Assembly (NCBI GenBank): GCA_008933825.1
Contig: WBUF01000017.1
Location: forward strand, 1-42,446
DNA from: Rhodocyclaceae bacterium
Lineage (GTDB): Bacteria; Pseudomonadota; Gammaproteobacteria; Burkholderiales; Rhodocyclaceae
Direction of reading: 5' to 3'
DNA length: 42,446 bases
Of the stretch, positions 1 to 8,889 are shown piece by piece. The position numbers and the translations under genes are program-made. Under the pieces are notes generated by a model that searched no databases, had not been told where the DNA came from, and saw only the letters and a program-made list of their open reading frames with translations. How positions within the stretch are numbered: the stretch's first letter is position 1; every line of letters starts with the position of its first letter.

Positions 1-109
1 GACCATAGCGAGCCGGCCCCACCCCTTCCCATCCCGAACAGGACCGTGAAACAGCTCCGCGCCCATGATAGTGCGCACTCCGCGTGCGAAAGTAGGTCAT
101 CGTCAGACT
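1..109 (+). rRNA. rrf: 5S ribosomal RNA, 3' part (5' end outside window)
   Basis: The sequence has the conserved 5S blocks: the ACCCCTTCCCATCCCGAACAG loop region at about 30-50, then GTGAAAC, GATAGTG and finally AAAGTAGGTCATCGTCAG. The last block pairs with the missing 5' strand of helix I. About ten bases at the 5' end lie before the window, so only the end of a 16S-23S-5S operon is visible. A strong terminator follows at once, so this is the last gene of the rRNA operon. Confidence 0.95.
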
Positions 110-122
110 AGCTACACTGAAA

Positions 123-153
123 GGCCCGGCATCGAACGATGCCGGGCTTTTTA
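123..153 (+). terminator. Rho-independent terminator of the rRNA operon
   Basis: A perfect stem GCCCGGCATCG / CGATGCCGGGC (124-134 with 137-147) is followed by five T residues. It lies 14 bases after the 5S gene and separates the rRNA operon from the ABC transporter genes. Confidence 0.9.
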
Positions 154-184
154 TTGACCCCATCCTGCGGATATCATCGCGCTG

Positions 185-880
185 ATGGATTGGCTGGCCA
201 CAACGCGTGAAGCCTTTACCCTGCTGTTCTCAGGCGATGCCGAGCTCTGGCAGGTCATATTCATTTCCTTGAGGGTATCCCTGTTCGCCATGCTGCTCGC
301 AGCGCCGGCGGCGATAGCGTTCGGCTATTTTCTGGCGACCGCATCGTTTCCCGGCAGGAGGGCGCTGGTGGTGCTGATTCAGGGGCTGCTGGCATCGCCC
401 ACAGTGGTGGTTGGGCTGATTCTCTATCTTCTTCTTTCCCGCCAGGGCGTTTTCGGCTCGCTCAAGCTGCTGTTCACCCAGGAGGCGATGATTATCGGCC
501 AGGTGCTGATTGCCTTGCCGGTTTTGGTGGCTTTCACGATCTCGGCCGTGCAGGGGGCGGATCCGCGTGTGCGGGAGACTGCCATCAGCCTGGGTGCATC
601 GCGCTTGCGCTCTGGCTGGACGACGCTGCTCGAAGTCCGTTTCGGTGTCATGGCGGCGGTATTCAACGCTTTCGGCCGTATCATTTCCGAGATCGGCTGT
701 TCGCTCATGGTCGGCGGGAACATTGCCGGCGTCACGCGCAACATACCCACTGCGATCGCCCTCGAAACGAGCAAGGGAGAGTTCGCCCAGGGCATTGCCC
801 TGGGTTTTGTCCTGCTGCTGGTGGCGCTTGGCGTGAATTTCGCATTGGCTTTCGCACAAGGTGAGGGAGGCGCTAGGTGA
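185..880 (+). CDS. tupB: ABC transporter permease, tungstate/molybdate type (TupB-like)
   Basis: This is a 231-residue integral membrane protein of the BPD-type inner-membrane permease family. There are about five hydrophobic segments, at about residues 20-45, 57-85, 98-120, 155-180 and 200-223. The EAA-type cytoplasmic loop lies around residues 128-145 (VRETAISLGASRLRSGW), which contacts the ATPase. The length and the sequence near GCSLMVGGNIAG resemble TupB/WtpB tungstate permeases more than ModB, but the substrate is inferred. The stop overlaps the GTG start of the ATPase gene by 4 bases (GTGA), so the two are translationally coupled. No binding-protein gene lies between the rRNA terminator and this gene, although tupA usually comes first in such operons. 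Confidence 0.75.
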   Translation: MDWLATTREAFTLLFSGDAELWQVIFISLRVSLFAMLLAAPAAIAFGYFLATASFPGRRALVVLIQGLLASPTVVVGLILYLLLSRQGVFGSLKLLFTQEAMIIGQVLIALPVLVAFTISAVQGADPRVRETAISLGASRLRSGWTTLLEVRFGVMAAVFNAFGRIISEIGCSLMVGGNIAGVTRNIPTAIALETSKGEFAQGIALGFVLLLVALGVNFALAFAQGEGGAR

Positions 881-1551
881 GCCCTTTGCTCGTCGTCGAA
901 GGCGTGCGGAAGTCGTTTGGCGCCCGACGCCTGCTGGATATCGCTGAAATCGAGCTGGCGGCCGGCGAGAGTTATGTGCTGACCGGCGAGAATGGTTCGG
1001 GAAAATCGACCTTTTTGCGGGTGCTCGCGGGGTTGGAGAGGGCCGAGGTGAATGCCTGTCGCTTCGACGGCAGGCCGGTCGAGTTGCACAATTATCCCGT
1101 CTGGTTGCGGCGGGAGGTGGTTTATGTCCACCAGCATCCTTATCTGTTCCGGGGGAGCATTGCCGACAACATCGCCTTTGGGCTGAGGGCTCGCGGGATG
1201 GGCAGAGCCGAGCGCAGGAAGCTGGTGCGAGAGGCCATCGCCTGGGCCGGTATGGGGGACCTTCTCGATGTGCCTGCCCATCGGCTGTCAGGCGGCGAGA
1301 AACAGCTGGTGGCGCTGGCGCGAGCCCGTGTGCTGCATCCACGGCTGTTTTTGCTCGATGAGCCGACCGCGAACCTGGATGCCGAAGCGAGGCTACAGGT
1401 CATCGCGCTGATTCGGAATCTTTGCGACGCGAACAGTACCGTCTTGCTGGCCTGCCATGACCGCGAGATCATCGAACTGCCGCACATGCACCGGCTGCAT
1501 GTCGAAAACGGCGCCATCGCAGCGCGCGCCGTTCTGCCGGCATTCCGATAG
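877..1551 (+). CDS. tupC: ABC transporter ATP-binding protein, tungstate type (TupC-like)
   Basis: This is a 224-residue ABC ATPase. Walker A is GENGSGKST (about residues 38-46), the Q-loop region is VYVHQHPYLF, the signature is LSGGEKQ, Walker B is LFLLDEP and the H-loop is ACHDRE near the C-terminus. It starts at GTG 877, inside the end of the permease gene. It should power uptake through the preceding permease at the inner membrane. The short form, without a MopI-like C-terminal domain, fits TupC rather than ModC. Substrate specificity is inferred from family resemblance only. Confidence 0.75.
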   Translation: MSPLLVVEGVRKSFGARRLLDIAEIELAAGESYVLTGENGSGKSTFLRVLAGLERAEVNACRFDGRPVELHNYPVWLRREVVYVHQHPYLFRGSIADNIAFGLRARGMGRAERRKLVREAIAWAGMGDLLDVPAHRLSGGEKQLVALARARVLHPRLFLLDEPTANLDAEARLQVIALIRNLCDANSTVLLACHDREIIELPHMHRLHVENGAIAARAVLPAFR

Positions 1552-1552
1552 C

Positions 1553-2137
1553 ATGATGAGGCTGCTCGCGCTTTGCCTGCTGGGTATCTGCATCAACGTA
1601 CGAGCGGATGTCTTTGTGCGCGACGACATCAACGTCGACCCGGAGCCTGGCCGCTTTACGGTCTGTCACGACAACGGCTGCACCAGCCTGTCGCATCTTG
1701 GCTTGACCGGGGAACAATGGTCAGCGATCCGACGGCTGTTCGAACCGCCGCCACGGAATGCGGAAACCGAGCGGGAAAGGCTGCGTATCGCCATCGCGAC
1801 GATGGAAAAATTCGTTGGGGAAGCCATCGGCACCTGGCAGGACAAGGGGGGCACCTTCAACGGCGGCGGCGGCCAGATGGACTGCATCGACGAGTCCATC
1901 AACACCACTCTGTATCTGAAGATGTTCCGTAAGCATGGGCTGATGCGGCACCATTCGGTAGAGGATCGGGCTACGCGCGGTTGGTTCCTCTTTGGCTGGC
2001 CGCACACCTCGGCAGTGGTGAGCGAAGACGGCAACGGCAAGTTGTGGGCAGTCGACTCCTGGTTTCTGGACAACGGCGAGCCGCCCTTCGTTCTCCCGCT
2101 GGAAACCTGGGAATCCGGCTGGAAGCCGATCCGGTAG
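1553..2137 (+). CDS. secreted protein of unknown function with possible Cys-His-Asp site
   Basis: This is a 194-residue protein starting at ATG 1553, two bases after the ATPase stop. Residues 1-18 are a likely Sec signal peptide (MMRLLALCLLGICINVRA, then D), so the product should be periplasmic or surface-exposed. I do not recognise the family. Within the mature part, C111 (in MDCIDES), H151 (in WPHTSAV) and D168 (in AVDSWF) appear in the order of a papain/transglutaminase-like cysteine hydrolase triad, with glycines just before the Cys. That is an inference from motif order, not a family match. The gene may be co-transcribed with the ABC genes, and accA starts 11 bases after its stop. A longer reading from 1457 would overlap the ATPase and lose the signal peptide. 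Confidence 0.7.
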   Translation: MMRLLALCLLGICINVRADVFVRDDINVDPEPGRFTVCHDNGCTSLSHLGLTGEQWSAIRRLFEPPPRNAETERERLRIAIATMEKFVGEAIGTWQDKGGTFNGGGGQMDCIDESINTTLYLKMFRKHGLMRHHSVEDRATRGWFLFGWPHTSAVVSEDGNGKLWAVDSWFLDNGEPPFVLPLETWESGWKPIR

Positions 2138-2148
2138 AATAGGCTGCC

Positions 2149-3120
2149 ATGAAGACGACCTTTCTGGACTTCGAGCAGCCGATTGCCGAGCTGGAAGCGA
2201 AGATCGAGGAACTGCGCTATGTGCAGGACGACTCCGCGGTGGATATTTCCGAGGAGATCGGCCGCCTGGAAGCGAAGAGCCAGTCGCTGACCAAGGACAT
2301 CTATGCCAAGCTGACGCCCTGGCAGATCGCCCAGGTGGCACGTCATCCGCAGCGGCCATATACGCTCGACTACATCCAGCTCATCTTTACGGATTTCGAG
2401 GAACTGCACGGCGATCGCACCTTTACCGACGACCATGCCATCGTCGGCGGACTGGCGCGCTTCAACGGCCAGGCGGTGATGGTGATTGGCCACCAGAAGG
2501 GGCGGGACACCAAGGAAAAGATCTTCCGCAATTTCGGCATGCCACGGCCCGAAGGCTACCGAAAGGCGCTGCGGCTGATGCGCCTGGCCGAGAAATTCGG
2601 CATTCCAGTGATTTCCTTTGTCGACACGCCGGGCGCCTATCCCGGCATCGACGCCGAGGAGCGCGGTCAGTCGGAGGCGATCGGCCGGAATCTGTATGCC
2701 ATGGCCGAACTGAAGGTGCCGCTGATCGCCACGGTGATCGGCGAAGGCGGTTCGGGCGGGGCGCTGGCGATCGCCGTGGGCGACGTGGTGATGATGCTTC
2801 AGTATGCGACGTATTCCGTCATCTCGCCGGAAGGCTGCGCCTCGATTCTCTGGAAAAGCGCCGAGAAGGCACCCGAGGCGGCCGACACGATGGGGATCAC
2901 TGCCGCCAGACTGAAGACCCTTGGACTGGTCGATCGCATCGTCAACGAACCGCTCGGCGGCGCACATCGCGACCACCGTGCCATGGCGCTGTCGCTGAAA
3001 AAGGCGCTGCAGGATGCCCTGCGCCAGACTGCCGCGCCATCCTCCGCCGAGATCGTCGAGCAGCGCTTCGAACGCATGCTCGGTTATGGCAAATACAAGG
3101 AACAGCAGATCGCCCGCTGA
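2149..3120 (+). CDS. accA: acetyl-CoA carboxylase carboxyltransferase subunit alpha
   Basis: The 323-residue product matches AccA in length (E. coli 319) and along its whole sequence. The N-terminus is [20 protein letters not shown], followed by a central HGDRTF block, the [18 protein letters not shown] block and the oxyanion-type glycine stretch [15 protein letters not shown]. AccA and AccD form the carboxyltransferase that moves CO2 from biotin on AccB to acetyl-CoA, the first step of fatty-acid synthesis in the cytoplasm. The accA-tilS order is common in betaproteobacteria. Confidence 0.97.
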   Translation: MKTTFLDFEQPIAELEAKIEELRYVQDDSAVDISEEIGRLEAKSQSLTKDIYAKLTPWQIAQVARHPQRPYTLDYIQLIFTDFEELHGDRTFTDDHAIVGGLARFNGQAVMVIGHQKGRDTKEKIFRNFGMPRPEGYRKALRLMRLAEKFGIPVISFVDTPGAYPGIDAEERGQSEAIGRNLYAMAELKVPLIATVIGEGGSGGALAIAVGDVVMMLQYATYSVISPEGCASILWKSAEKAPEAADTMGITAARLKTLGLVDRIVNEPLGGAHRDHRAMALSLKKALQDALRQTAAPSSAEIVEQRFERMLGYGKYKEQQIAR

Positions 3121-4423
3121 TCCGGCTGTGCGGGTCGCGTCATGCCTGGCGCGGCATGTTCGCGTGGGAGAACGGCTGGTCGCCGGCCTGTCCGGCGGCG
3201 TCGATTCGGTGGCGCTGCTTCACCTGCTGCAGGCTCACGCGCCCTCGCTGGGCTTCCGGCTGTCCGCACTTCACGTACACCATGGACTCAGCCCGCATGC
3301 CGACGCCTGGCTGGCGCACTGCCGGCGCCTGTGCGATTTGCTCGGCGTGCCGCTCGAAGTGGCGCGCGTCGAGGTGCGCCGGGATGCCGCGAGCGGACTG
3401 GAAGCGGCGGCGCGTCAGGCGCGCTATGCCGCTTTCGGAAAGGCGGAAGCGGATTGGATCGTGCTGGCGCACCAGCGCGACGACCAAGCCGAAACGCTGC
3501 TGTTCAATCTGCTGCGCGGTACCGGGCCGAGCGGTGCGGCCGCCATGCCTGTCGCGCGCCCCTTTCCCGGCCGGCGAGACCTGCATATCCTGCGCCCGCT
3601 GCTGGATGCACCGCGCAGCTGGATCGAGCGCTATGCCGAAGAGCATCAACTCGCCTGGATCGAGGACGAGAGCAACCGAGACGAGCGGCATGCGCGAAAC
3701 CATCTGCGGCAATCCATCATGCCGCAGCTGCGCGAGCGCTTTCCCGGCTGCGATGCGGTGCTGGCGCGAGCGGCGATGCATTTCGCCGAGGCCGATGCGC
3801 TCCTGTCCCGGCTTGCCGAGATCGACGCAGCCACGGCGATTCGGGAGGGGCGTATCGTGGTCGCCGAACTGGCGCGGCTCGACGAGGCCCGCGCGCGCAA
3901 TGTGCTGCGCCATGCGCTGAAGCAGGCGGGCGTCACGATGCCGGACAGCGCTCGCCTGCAGGAGGCGCTGCGCCAGGCTTGTGGCGCCGCGGCCGATCGG
4001 CAGGTGAGCATCGACCTCGGCCAATGCATGCTGCACCGGCACCGCGGCCAGCTGTGGCTGGCGCCGAAGCATCCGCTGGCGGTCGATACCGAGTGGCGGG
4101 GCGAGGCGGCGCTCGACTGGGCCGGGACAAGGATGCGCTTCGACCGCACCCGGGGTGCCGGCATCTGCCTTGCACGCCTGGAAGGCAAGGCCATCTGGAT
4201 CCGGCCGCGACAGGGTGGCGAGCGCTTTCAGCCCGATCCGAAGCGGCCGCGACGGGAACTCAGAAAACTGCTGCAGGAAAGCGGCGTGCCGCCCTGGCAG
4301 CGAAAGGCCATGCCGCTTCTGTGGTGCGGCGAGCAACTCGTCTGGGTGCCTGGCCTCGGTGTGGACGTCGCCTGGCAATGCCGGGAAGGCGAGCCGGGGC
4401 TGTTGCCGAAATGGGAAGGCTAA
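3086..4423 (+). CDS. tilS: tRNA(Ile)-lysidine synthase
   Basis: TilS converts C34 of the CAU anticodon of tRNA-Ile2 to lysidine, using ATP and lysine. The PP-loop motif SGGVDS is at residues 36-41 when ATG 3086 is used. The HVHHGLS block and the ARQARY block follow, and a TilS C-terminal domain ends the protein ([20 protein letters not shown]..). From 3086 the product is 445 residues and overlaps accA by 35 bases. GTG 3128, just after the accA stop, is an equally reasonable start (431 residues). Neither has a good ribosome binding site. The stop codon is immediately followed by a copy of the AAAAGTCAGTC dispersed repeat. Confidence 0.93.
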   Translation: MANTRNSRSPADPAVRVASCLARHVRVGERLVAGLSGGVDSVALLHLLQAHAPSLGFRLSALHVHHGLSPHADAWLAHCRRLCDLLGVPLEVARVEVRRDAASGLEAAARQARYAAFGKAEADWIVLAHQRDDQAETLLFNLLRGTGPSGAAAMPVARPFPGRRDLHILRPLLDAPRSWIERYAEEHQLAWIEDESNRDERHARNHLRQSIMPQLRERFPGCDAVLARAAMHFAEADALLSRLAEIDAATAIREGRIVVAELARLDEARARNVLRHALKQAGVTMPDSARLQEALRQACGAAADRQVSIDLGQCMLHRHRGQLWLAPKHPLAVDTEWRGEAALDWAGTRMRFDRTRGAGICLARLEGKAIWIRPRQGGERFQPDPKRPRRELRKLLQESGVPPWQRKAMPLLWCGEQLVWVPGLGVDVAWQCREGEPGLLPKWEG

Positions 4424-4447
4424 AAGTCAGTCCCCGCAGAACGGCGA
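4422..4447 (+). repeat. dispersed AAAAGTCAGTC repeat, copy 1
   Basis: The copy reads AAAAGTCAGTC followed by CCCGCAGAACGGCGA. It fills exactly the gap between the tilS stop (4421-4423) and the stop of the convergent dctR gene (4448-4450). Other copies are at 12461-12485, 19638-19651, 28172-28197, 38769-38793 and 41179-41204. No function is known to me. Confidence 0.75.
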
Positions 4448-5047
4448 TCAGCGATTGCCGGAGAGCAGCTGCGCCAGCTCCACGGCCGACTTGACGCCCA
4501 TTTTTTCGAAAATGCGCGAACGGTGCACTTCCACAGTGCGCATGGCGATGTCGAGCTCGTCGGCAATGATCTTGTTGTACTTTCCGGCGAGGATGCGCTC
4601 CATCACCTCGCGCTCGCGCGGGGTGAGTTGAGCCAGGCGCGCCTGGACGGCAGCTGCACCCGGGGCGGGTTCCTTGCGCGCGGCATCGGACTCCATGGCG
4701 CGGATGACGCGATCGACGAGTACGTTGTCGTTGAAGGGTTTCTCGACGAAGTCGAAGGCGCCTTTTTTGACGGCGGCCACGGCGAGCGGGATGTCGCCGT
4801 GGCCGCTGAGGAAGATCACCGGCAGGCGCGAGCCGCGCTCGCAGAGCAGATCGAACAGCTGCAGGCCGCTCATGCCTTCCATGCGCAGGTCGAGTACCAG
4901 GCAGCCACGCAAATTCTCGCGCCAGTCGGCCAGGAAAGCCTCGGCCGAGGACCAGGCGCGCGAGTCGACCTGGCGCGAACGGAACAGCCAGGTCAGCGCG
5001 TCGCGGATGGCTTCGTCGTCGTCGACGATATGGGCGATCGGCTTCAT
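4448..5047 (-). CDS. dctR: LuxR/FixJ-type response regulator of the C4-dicarboxylate system
   Basis: This is a 199-residue response regulator. The N-terminal receiver domain has the acidic pocket DDD at residues 9-11, the phosphoacceptor D53 in VLDLRMEG and the conserved K in VEKPF. The C-terminal LuxR-type helix-turn-helix starts at LTPREREVM and includes ADELDIAMRTVEVHRSRI. This is the FixJ/DctR architecture. Its ATG overlaps the stop of the upstream kinase gene by 4 bases. The divergent TRAP genes make it the likely activator of dctPQM in response to C4-dicarboxylates, as in the DctSR pair of Rhodobacter. The ligand is inferred from context. Confidence 0.88.
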   Translation of the reverse strand: MKPIAHIVDDDEAIRDALTWLFRSRQVDSRAWSSAEAFLADWRENLRGCLVLDLRMEGMSGLQLFDLLCERGSRLPVIFLSGHGDIPLAVAAVKKGAFDFVEKPFNDNVLVDRVIRAMESDAARKEPAPGAAAVQARLAQLTPREREVMERILAGKYNKIIADELDIAMRTVEVHRSRIFEKMGVKSAVELAQLLSGNR

Positions 5048-7005
5048 GCCGGTGGCAGGATGAAGCGGAAGACGCTGCCGCCCTCTTCGTTGGCCTCGAC
5101 CCACATGCGCCCCTTGTGGGATTCGATGATCGAGCGGCAGATGTTGAGACCCATCCCCATGCCCTCGGGCTTGGTCGAGAAGAAGGGCTCGAACAGGCGC
5201 GCGGCGGCTTCCTCGGCGATCCCGCTGCCGCGGTCGGCGACGCCGACCTCGATGCCGTCGGCGACGGCAGCGGTGCGAACGACGATCTGCCGGTCGGCGA
5301 GCGGCGTAGCCTGCATGGCTTCGATGCCGTTGCGCATCAGATTGAGCAGCACCTGCTCGAGCATGACGCGGTCGGCGCGTACCGGCGGCAGACCTTCGGC
5401 CAGCGACGGCAAGATGCGCACGCCGCGCTTGCGCGCGTCGCCCTCGATCAGGCCTACGGCGTCGTCGACCGCGGTGTTGATGTCGCAGGGCGCGCGCTGC
5501 GGCTCGCTGCGGCGCACGAAATCGTAGATACGGCGGATGACGCGGCCGGCGCGCTGCGCCTGGCTGGCGAGCTTGCCGAGCGCTTCGCGCAGCTCGTCGC
5601 GTGACAGGTCGCCCGCCTCGATCCTGTTTAGGCAGCCGGTGGTGTAGCTGGAGATGGCCGAGAGCGGCTGGTTGATTTCGTGGGCCAGAGTCGAGGCCAT
5701 CTCGCCCATGGTAACCAGGCGCGCCGTGAACTGGAGTTTGTCCTGCTGCTGTCGCGCCAGTTCCTCGGCGCGCTTGCGCTCGGTGATGTCGACCACCGAG
5801 CCCATCCAGCCGGTGTGACGGCCCTCGGCGTCGATCAGCGGCGCCTCGTAGATGAGGGCGTCGAAGCGCTCGCCGTTCTTGCGCTGGAAACGCAGCTCGG
5901 TGCCCTCGCTCGGGGACTGCCCGGCCAGCGATCGCTGGTGCGCGGCTTGCGTGGCCTCCTGTTCCTCGGGGGCCCAGTAAGGCATCGGCGGCAAGCGGTT
6001 CAGCAACTCGTTGGCATCGAACCCGGTCATGCGGCAAAAGGCCGGGTTGACGTAGATGATGCGGCCGTCGAGGTCGCGCGCGCGCAGGCCGGTGAACAGC
6101 GAATCTTCCATGGCCTTGCGGAAGGCGTACTCCTTGGACAGGGCCTGCTCGGCGGCGAGGCGTTTCTGCATGTGGCGACGCTGCGCCCACAGGCTGGCCA
6201 GCACGCCGACGCCAAGGGCGACGATGGCCAGGGCCAGCAGATTGCGCGGCAGGCTGGTCTCGGCCTGATAAGCCGAAGCGACCAGCACCAGCCCATGGCC
6301 GGGAGGATCGAAGGGGGTGCGATGGCGCAGCGTTTCATCGCCGGCCTCGATGTTCGATTTCGAACCGAGCACCAGGCCATTGGCATCGACGATGCTGAGG
6401 CGATATTTTTGGGCGAACCACCAGGGCGCCTGGTCGGCCAGCAGCTTGCGGAATGAGTACATGGCCACGAGGGAGCCGGCATGGCGGCCGTCGCGGAAAT
6501 GCGGCACGACCAAGGCAAAGAACCATTCCCCGTCGCGCTCCTGGCTGGCGCTGAAGGTAGGCAGTCCCGTCGAGCGGGACAGGCGAAAGGCCTGGCGCAC
6601 CGGCTCCGTGCGCAGGTCTTCTCCGGCGACGTCTCCGCCAACCGAGCCGGGATCCTGGCGCAGGGGGAGGCCGTCCGGATCGAGGAACTGGACGTGGGCG
6701 ACGCCAGGGTTGTTGAGCAGGTAGCTGCGGATGCGGGCGCCGAGATTCAAACCTGCCTGTTCCTGTCCGAAGTAGTCGTGACCCAGCTGCTGCAGGAGCT
6801 CTTGGCTGCGTGAAAGGCTGAACTGGAGATTCTGCTCAACCCAGAGCGTGTCGCCGATCAGGCTGGCGCGCTGCTCGTCAATCTCCTGCCGGTGCAACAA
6901 CCAGAGCAGGGCGATGACGGCCAGTACGAACAGGCCGACGGCGATGCGCGGCGCGGCCCAATACCAGGGCTGCAGCTTGGGCAGGCGCGAGGAGACGGTT
7001 TCCAT
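5044..7005 (-). CDS. dctS: PAS-domain sensor histidine kinase, DctS/DctB type
   Basis: The 653-residue product starts at ATG 7005 (METVSSRLP). It has one membrane segment near residues 18-38, a large periplasmic sensor region, a second membrane segment near 250-275 (LLALAIVALGVGVLASLWA), a PAS domain at about 300-415 (GRIIYVNPAFCRMTGFDANE), then HisKA with H442 in AHEINQPLSAI. The HATPase domain carries N, G1 (DRGSGI) and G2 (GMGMGLNI) boxes. This layout matches DctS/DctB C4-dicarboxylate sensors with a dCache-like periplasmic part. It is co-directional with and overlaps the regulator gene, and divergent from the TRAP transporter. A longer reading to 7104 would run into the intergenic control region and is not favoured. 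Confidence 0.88.
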   Translation of the reverse strand: METVSSRLPKLQPWYWAAPRIAVGLFVLAVIALLWLLHRQEIDEQRASLIGDTLWVEQNLQFSLSRSQELLQQLGHDYFGQEQAGLNLGARIRSYLLNNPGVAHVQFLDPDGLPLRQDPGSVGGDVAGEDLRTEPVRQAFRLSRSTGLPTFSASQERDGEWFFALVVPHFRDGRHAGSLVAMYSFRKLLADQAPWWFAQKYRLSIVDANGLVLGSKSNIEAGDETLRHRTPFDPPGHGLVLVASAYQAETSLPRNLLALAIVALGVGVLASLWAQRRHMQKRLAAEQALSKEYAFRKAMEDSLFTGLRARDLDGRIIYVNPAFCRMTGFDANELLNRLPPMPYWAPEEQEATQAAHQRSLAGQSPSEGTELRFQRKNGERFDALIYEAPLIDAEGRHTGWMGSVVDITERKRAEELARQQQDKLQFTARLVTMGEMASTLAHEINQPLSAISSYTTGCLNRIEAGDLSRDELREALGKLASQAQRAGRVIRRIYDFVRRSEPQRAPCDINTAVDDAVGLIEGDARKRGVRILPSLAEGLPPVRADRVMLEQVLLNLMRNGIEAMQATPLADRQIVVRTAAVADGIEVGVADRGSGIAEEAAARLFEPFFSTKPEGMGMGLNICRSIIESHKGRMWVEANEEGGSVFRFILPPA

Positions 7006-7018
7006 ATATGGCAAGATG

Positions 7019-7069
7019 ATGTTACAACATGCTGCTGGCGGACGTCCGGTTGCGGATAACCACAATTGT
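7019..7069. promoter_or_regulatory. divergent control region with three palindromes between dctS and dctP
   Basis: The 142 bases between the two divergent starts contain ATGTT-AC-AACAT (7019-7030), the perfect palindrome CGGACGTCCG (7039-7048) and ACAATTGT (7062-7069). They are spaced about 20 bases centre to centre, which would put them on nearby faces of the helix. Dyads here are reasonable binding-site candidates for the dimeric response regulator encoded next door. No consensus for it is known to me, so the assignment is inference. Confidence 0.4.
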
Positions 7070-7147
7070 CCCGGCTGGCGGCCGTGTCCAGAATTCCGCA
7101 GCAACCCCTGCCGGCCGGGCCGGCCTTATTTCAATCAGGAGGAGACC

Positions 7148-8152
7148 ATGAAACTGCATTCCCTGCTGTTCGGCGCCATTACCCTGGCTTTCTCGGCCGC
7201 GGCACTCGCCCAACAGCCGATCGTCATCAAGTTCAGCCATGTCGTGGCCAAGGAGACGCCGAAGGGCAAGGCATCCGATTTTTTTGCCCAGCGCGCCGGC
7301 GAGTTGACCAAGGGCAAGGTCAAGGTCGAGGTCTACGCCAACTCCACGCTCTACAAGGACAAGGAGGAGATGGAAGCGCTGCAGCTGGGCGCCGTGCAGA
7401 TGCTGGCGCCGTCGCTGGCGAAGTTCGGGCCGCTCGGGGCGAAGGAATTCGAGGTCTTCGACTTGCCCTTCATCTTCGACAGCTATGCCGAACTGCACAA
7501 GATCACCAAGGGGACGGTGGGCAAGCAGCTGATGGCCAAGCTCGAGCCGAAGGGCATCAAGGGACTCGCCTTCTGGGACAACGGTTTCAAGTCGATGTCC
7601 GCCAACAAGCCGCTCAAGAGCCCGGATGACTTCAAGGGCCTGAAGATGCGCATCCAGTCCTCCAAGGTGCTGGAGTCGCAGATGCGCTCGGTCGGCGCCC
7701 TGCCGCAGGTAATGGCCTTCTCCGAGGTCTACCAGGCACTGCAGACCGGCGTGGTGGACGGCACCGAAAATCCGCACTCCAATCTGTACACCCAGAAAAT
7801 GCATGAAGTGCAGAAACACATGACGCTGACCGACCACGGCTATCTGGGCTATGCCGTGATCACGAACAAGAAGTTCTGGGACGGCCTGCCCGCCGACGTG
7901 CGCGGCCAGCTCGAGCAGGCCATGGCCGAAGCGACCGACTACGCCAACAAGATCGCAAAGGAAGAGAACGACGGCGCGCTGGAGAAGGTGAAGGCCTCCG
8001 GCAAGACCCAGGTCTATGCGCCGACCGCGGCCGAGCGCGCTGCCCTCAAGAAAGCCATGATGAAGACCCACAAGGAGATGGAGTCGCGCATCGGCAAGGA
8101 AACCATCGAGGCGGTGTACAAGGAAACCGGCTTCGATCCTTCCAAGCTGTAA
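7148..8152 (+). CDS. dctP: TRAP transporter substrate-binding protein, C4-dicarboxylate type
   Basis: The 334-residue protein starts at ATG 7148, which follows a strong ribosome binding site (AGGAGGAGACC). Residues 1-21 are a Sec signal peptide ending ALA. The mature part begins QQPIVIKFSHVV, typical of the DctP family. The conserved Arg-containing block LKMRIQSSKVLESQMRSVG binds the carboxylate, and GVVDGTENPHSN is the next family block. It captures C4-dicarboxylates in the periplasm and delivers them to DctQM. It is first in the dctPQM operon, under likely control of the divergent DctSR pair. Confidence 0.93.
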   Translation: MKLHSLLFGAITLAFSAAALAQQPIVIKFSHVVAKETPKGKASDFFAQRAGELTKGKVKVEVYANSTLYKDKEEMEALQLGAVQMLAPSLAKFGPLGAKEFEVFDLPFIFDSYAELHKITKGTVGKQLMAKLEPKGIKGLAFWDNGFKSMSANKPLKSPDDFKGLKMRIQSSKVLESQMRSVGALPQVMAFSEVYQALQTGVVDGTENPHSNLYTQKMHEVQKHMTLTDHGYLGYAVITNKKFWDGLPADVRGQLEQAMAEATDYANKIAKEENDGALEKVKASGKTQVYAPTAAERAALKKAMMKTHKEMESRIGKETIEAVYKETGFDPSKL

Positions 8153-8199
8153 CCTGCCCGGCAGGCGGCGCTGCGGCGCCGCTTGTCTCATGGGAGAAA

Positions 8200-8889
8200 A
8201 TGGACATGATGAGAGCCCTCGATCATCTTGAAGAATGGCTGATCACATTTCTCATGGGCGCGGCAACGATGATTATCTTCGTCGCCGTGATGCATCGCTA
8301 CGCTTCCGGCCTGTCGATACCCGGCGTGCAGGACTGGCTGCTGGGCCTGAACTTCGGCTGGGCGCAGGAGCTGTGCATCATCATGTTCGTCTGGATGGCC
8401 AAGTTCGGCGCCGCCTACGGTGTGCGTACCGGCATCCACGTCGGCGTCGATGTGCTGATCAACCGCCTGGAGAAAACCAGCCGCGGCAAGTTCATCGTCT
8501 TCGGCCTGCTGGCCGGAGCAACCTTCACCGGCATCGTCGGCACCCTCGGCGCCACTTTCGTCTGGGAGAACGGGGCGCATTATGCCGTGTTCAGCTTTTT
8601 TGGCCTGAACACGGGCGACCTGCCGGAGGGACCGACCACGCCCGACCTTGAATGGCCAACCTGGATCGTCTATTCGGCGGTGCCGTTCGGCTCCTACCTG
8701 ATGTGCTTCCGCTTCCTCCAGGTGACCGCCAGCTTTCTGCGCACGGGCGAACTGCCGCACCACGACCATGGCCATGTCGAAGGCATCGAGGAGGAAAGAC
8801 CCCTCACGGCACCCGGCAACGAGGACAAGATCTTCCGCATGGACGACGACCTGCATCCGCGCGAAACCGACGGGGAGGAGCGCAAATGA
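8200..8889 (+). CDS. dctQ: TRAP transporter small permease subunit
   Basis: This is a 229-residue membrane protein with four hydrophobic segments, typical of DctQ: about residues 15-35, 55-75, 95-120 and 150-172. The family block WAQELCIIMFVWMAKFGAAYGVR is at about residues 52-75. The C-terminal tail after about residue 180 is long and acidic/charged, longer than in classical DctQ, and fits the larger DctQ forms of betaproteobacteria. Its stop overlaps the dctM start by four bases. An SD-like GGGAG lies 7 bases before ATG 8200. Confidence 0.9.
   Translation: MDMMRALDHLEEWLITFLMGAATMIIFVAVMHRYASGLSIPGVQDWLLGLNFGWAQELCIIMFVWMAKFGAAYGVRTGIHVGVDVLINRLEKTSRGKFIVFGLLAGATFTGIVGTLGATFVWENGAHYAVFSFFGLNTGDLPEGPTTPDLEWPTWIVYSAVPFGSYLMCFRFLQVTASFLRTGELPHHDHGHVEGIEEERPLTAPGNEDKIFRMDDDLHPRETDGEERK

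Noticed and set aside
4448..6190. A single 580-residue reading joining the response regulator to upstream sequence
   Set aside because: The first part is out of frame with the histidine kinase and is Arg/Pro-rich. The regulator has its own ATG at 5047 that overlaps the kinase stop.
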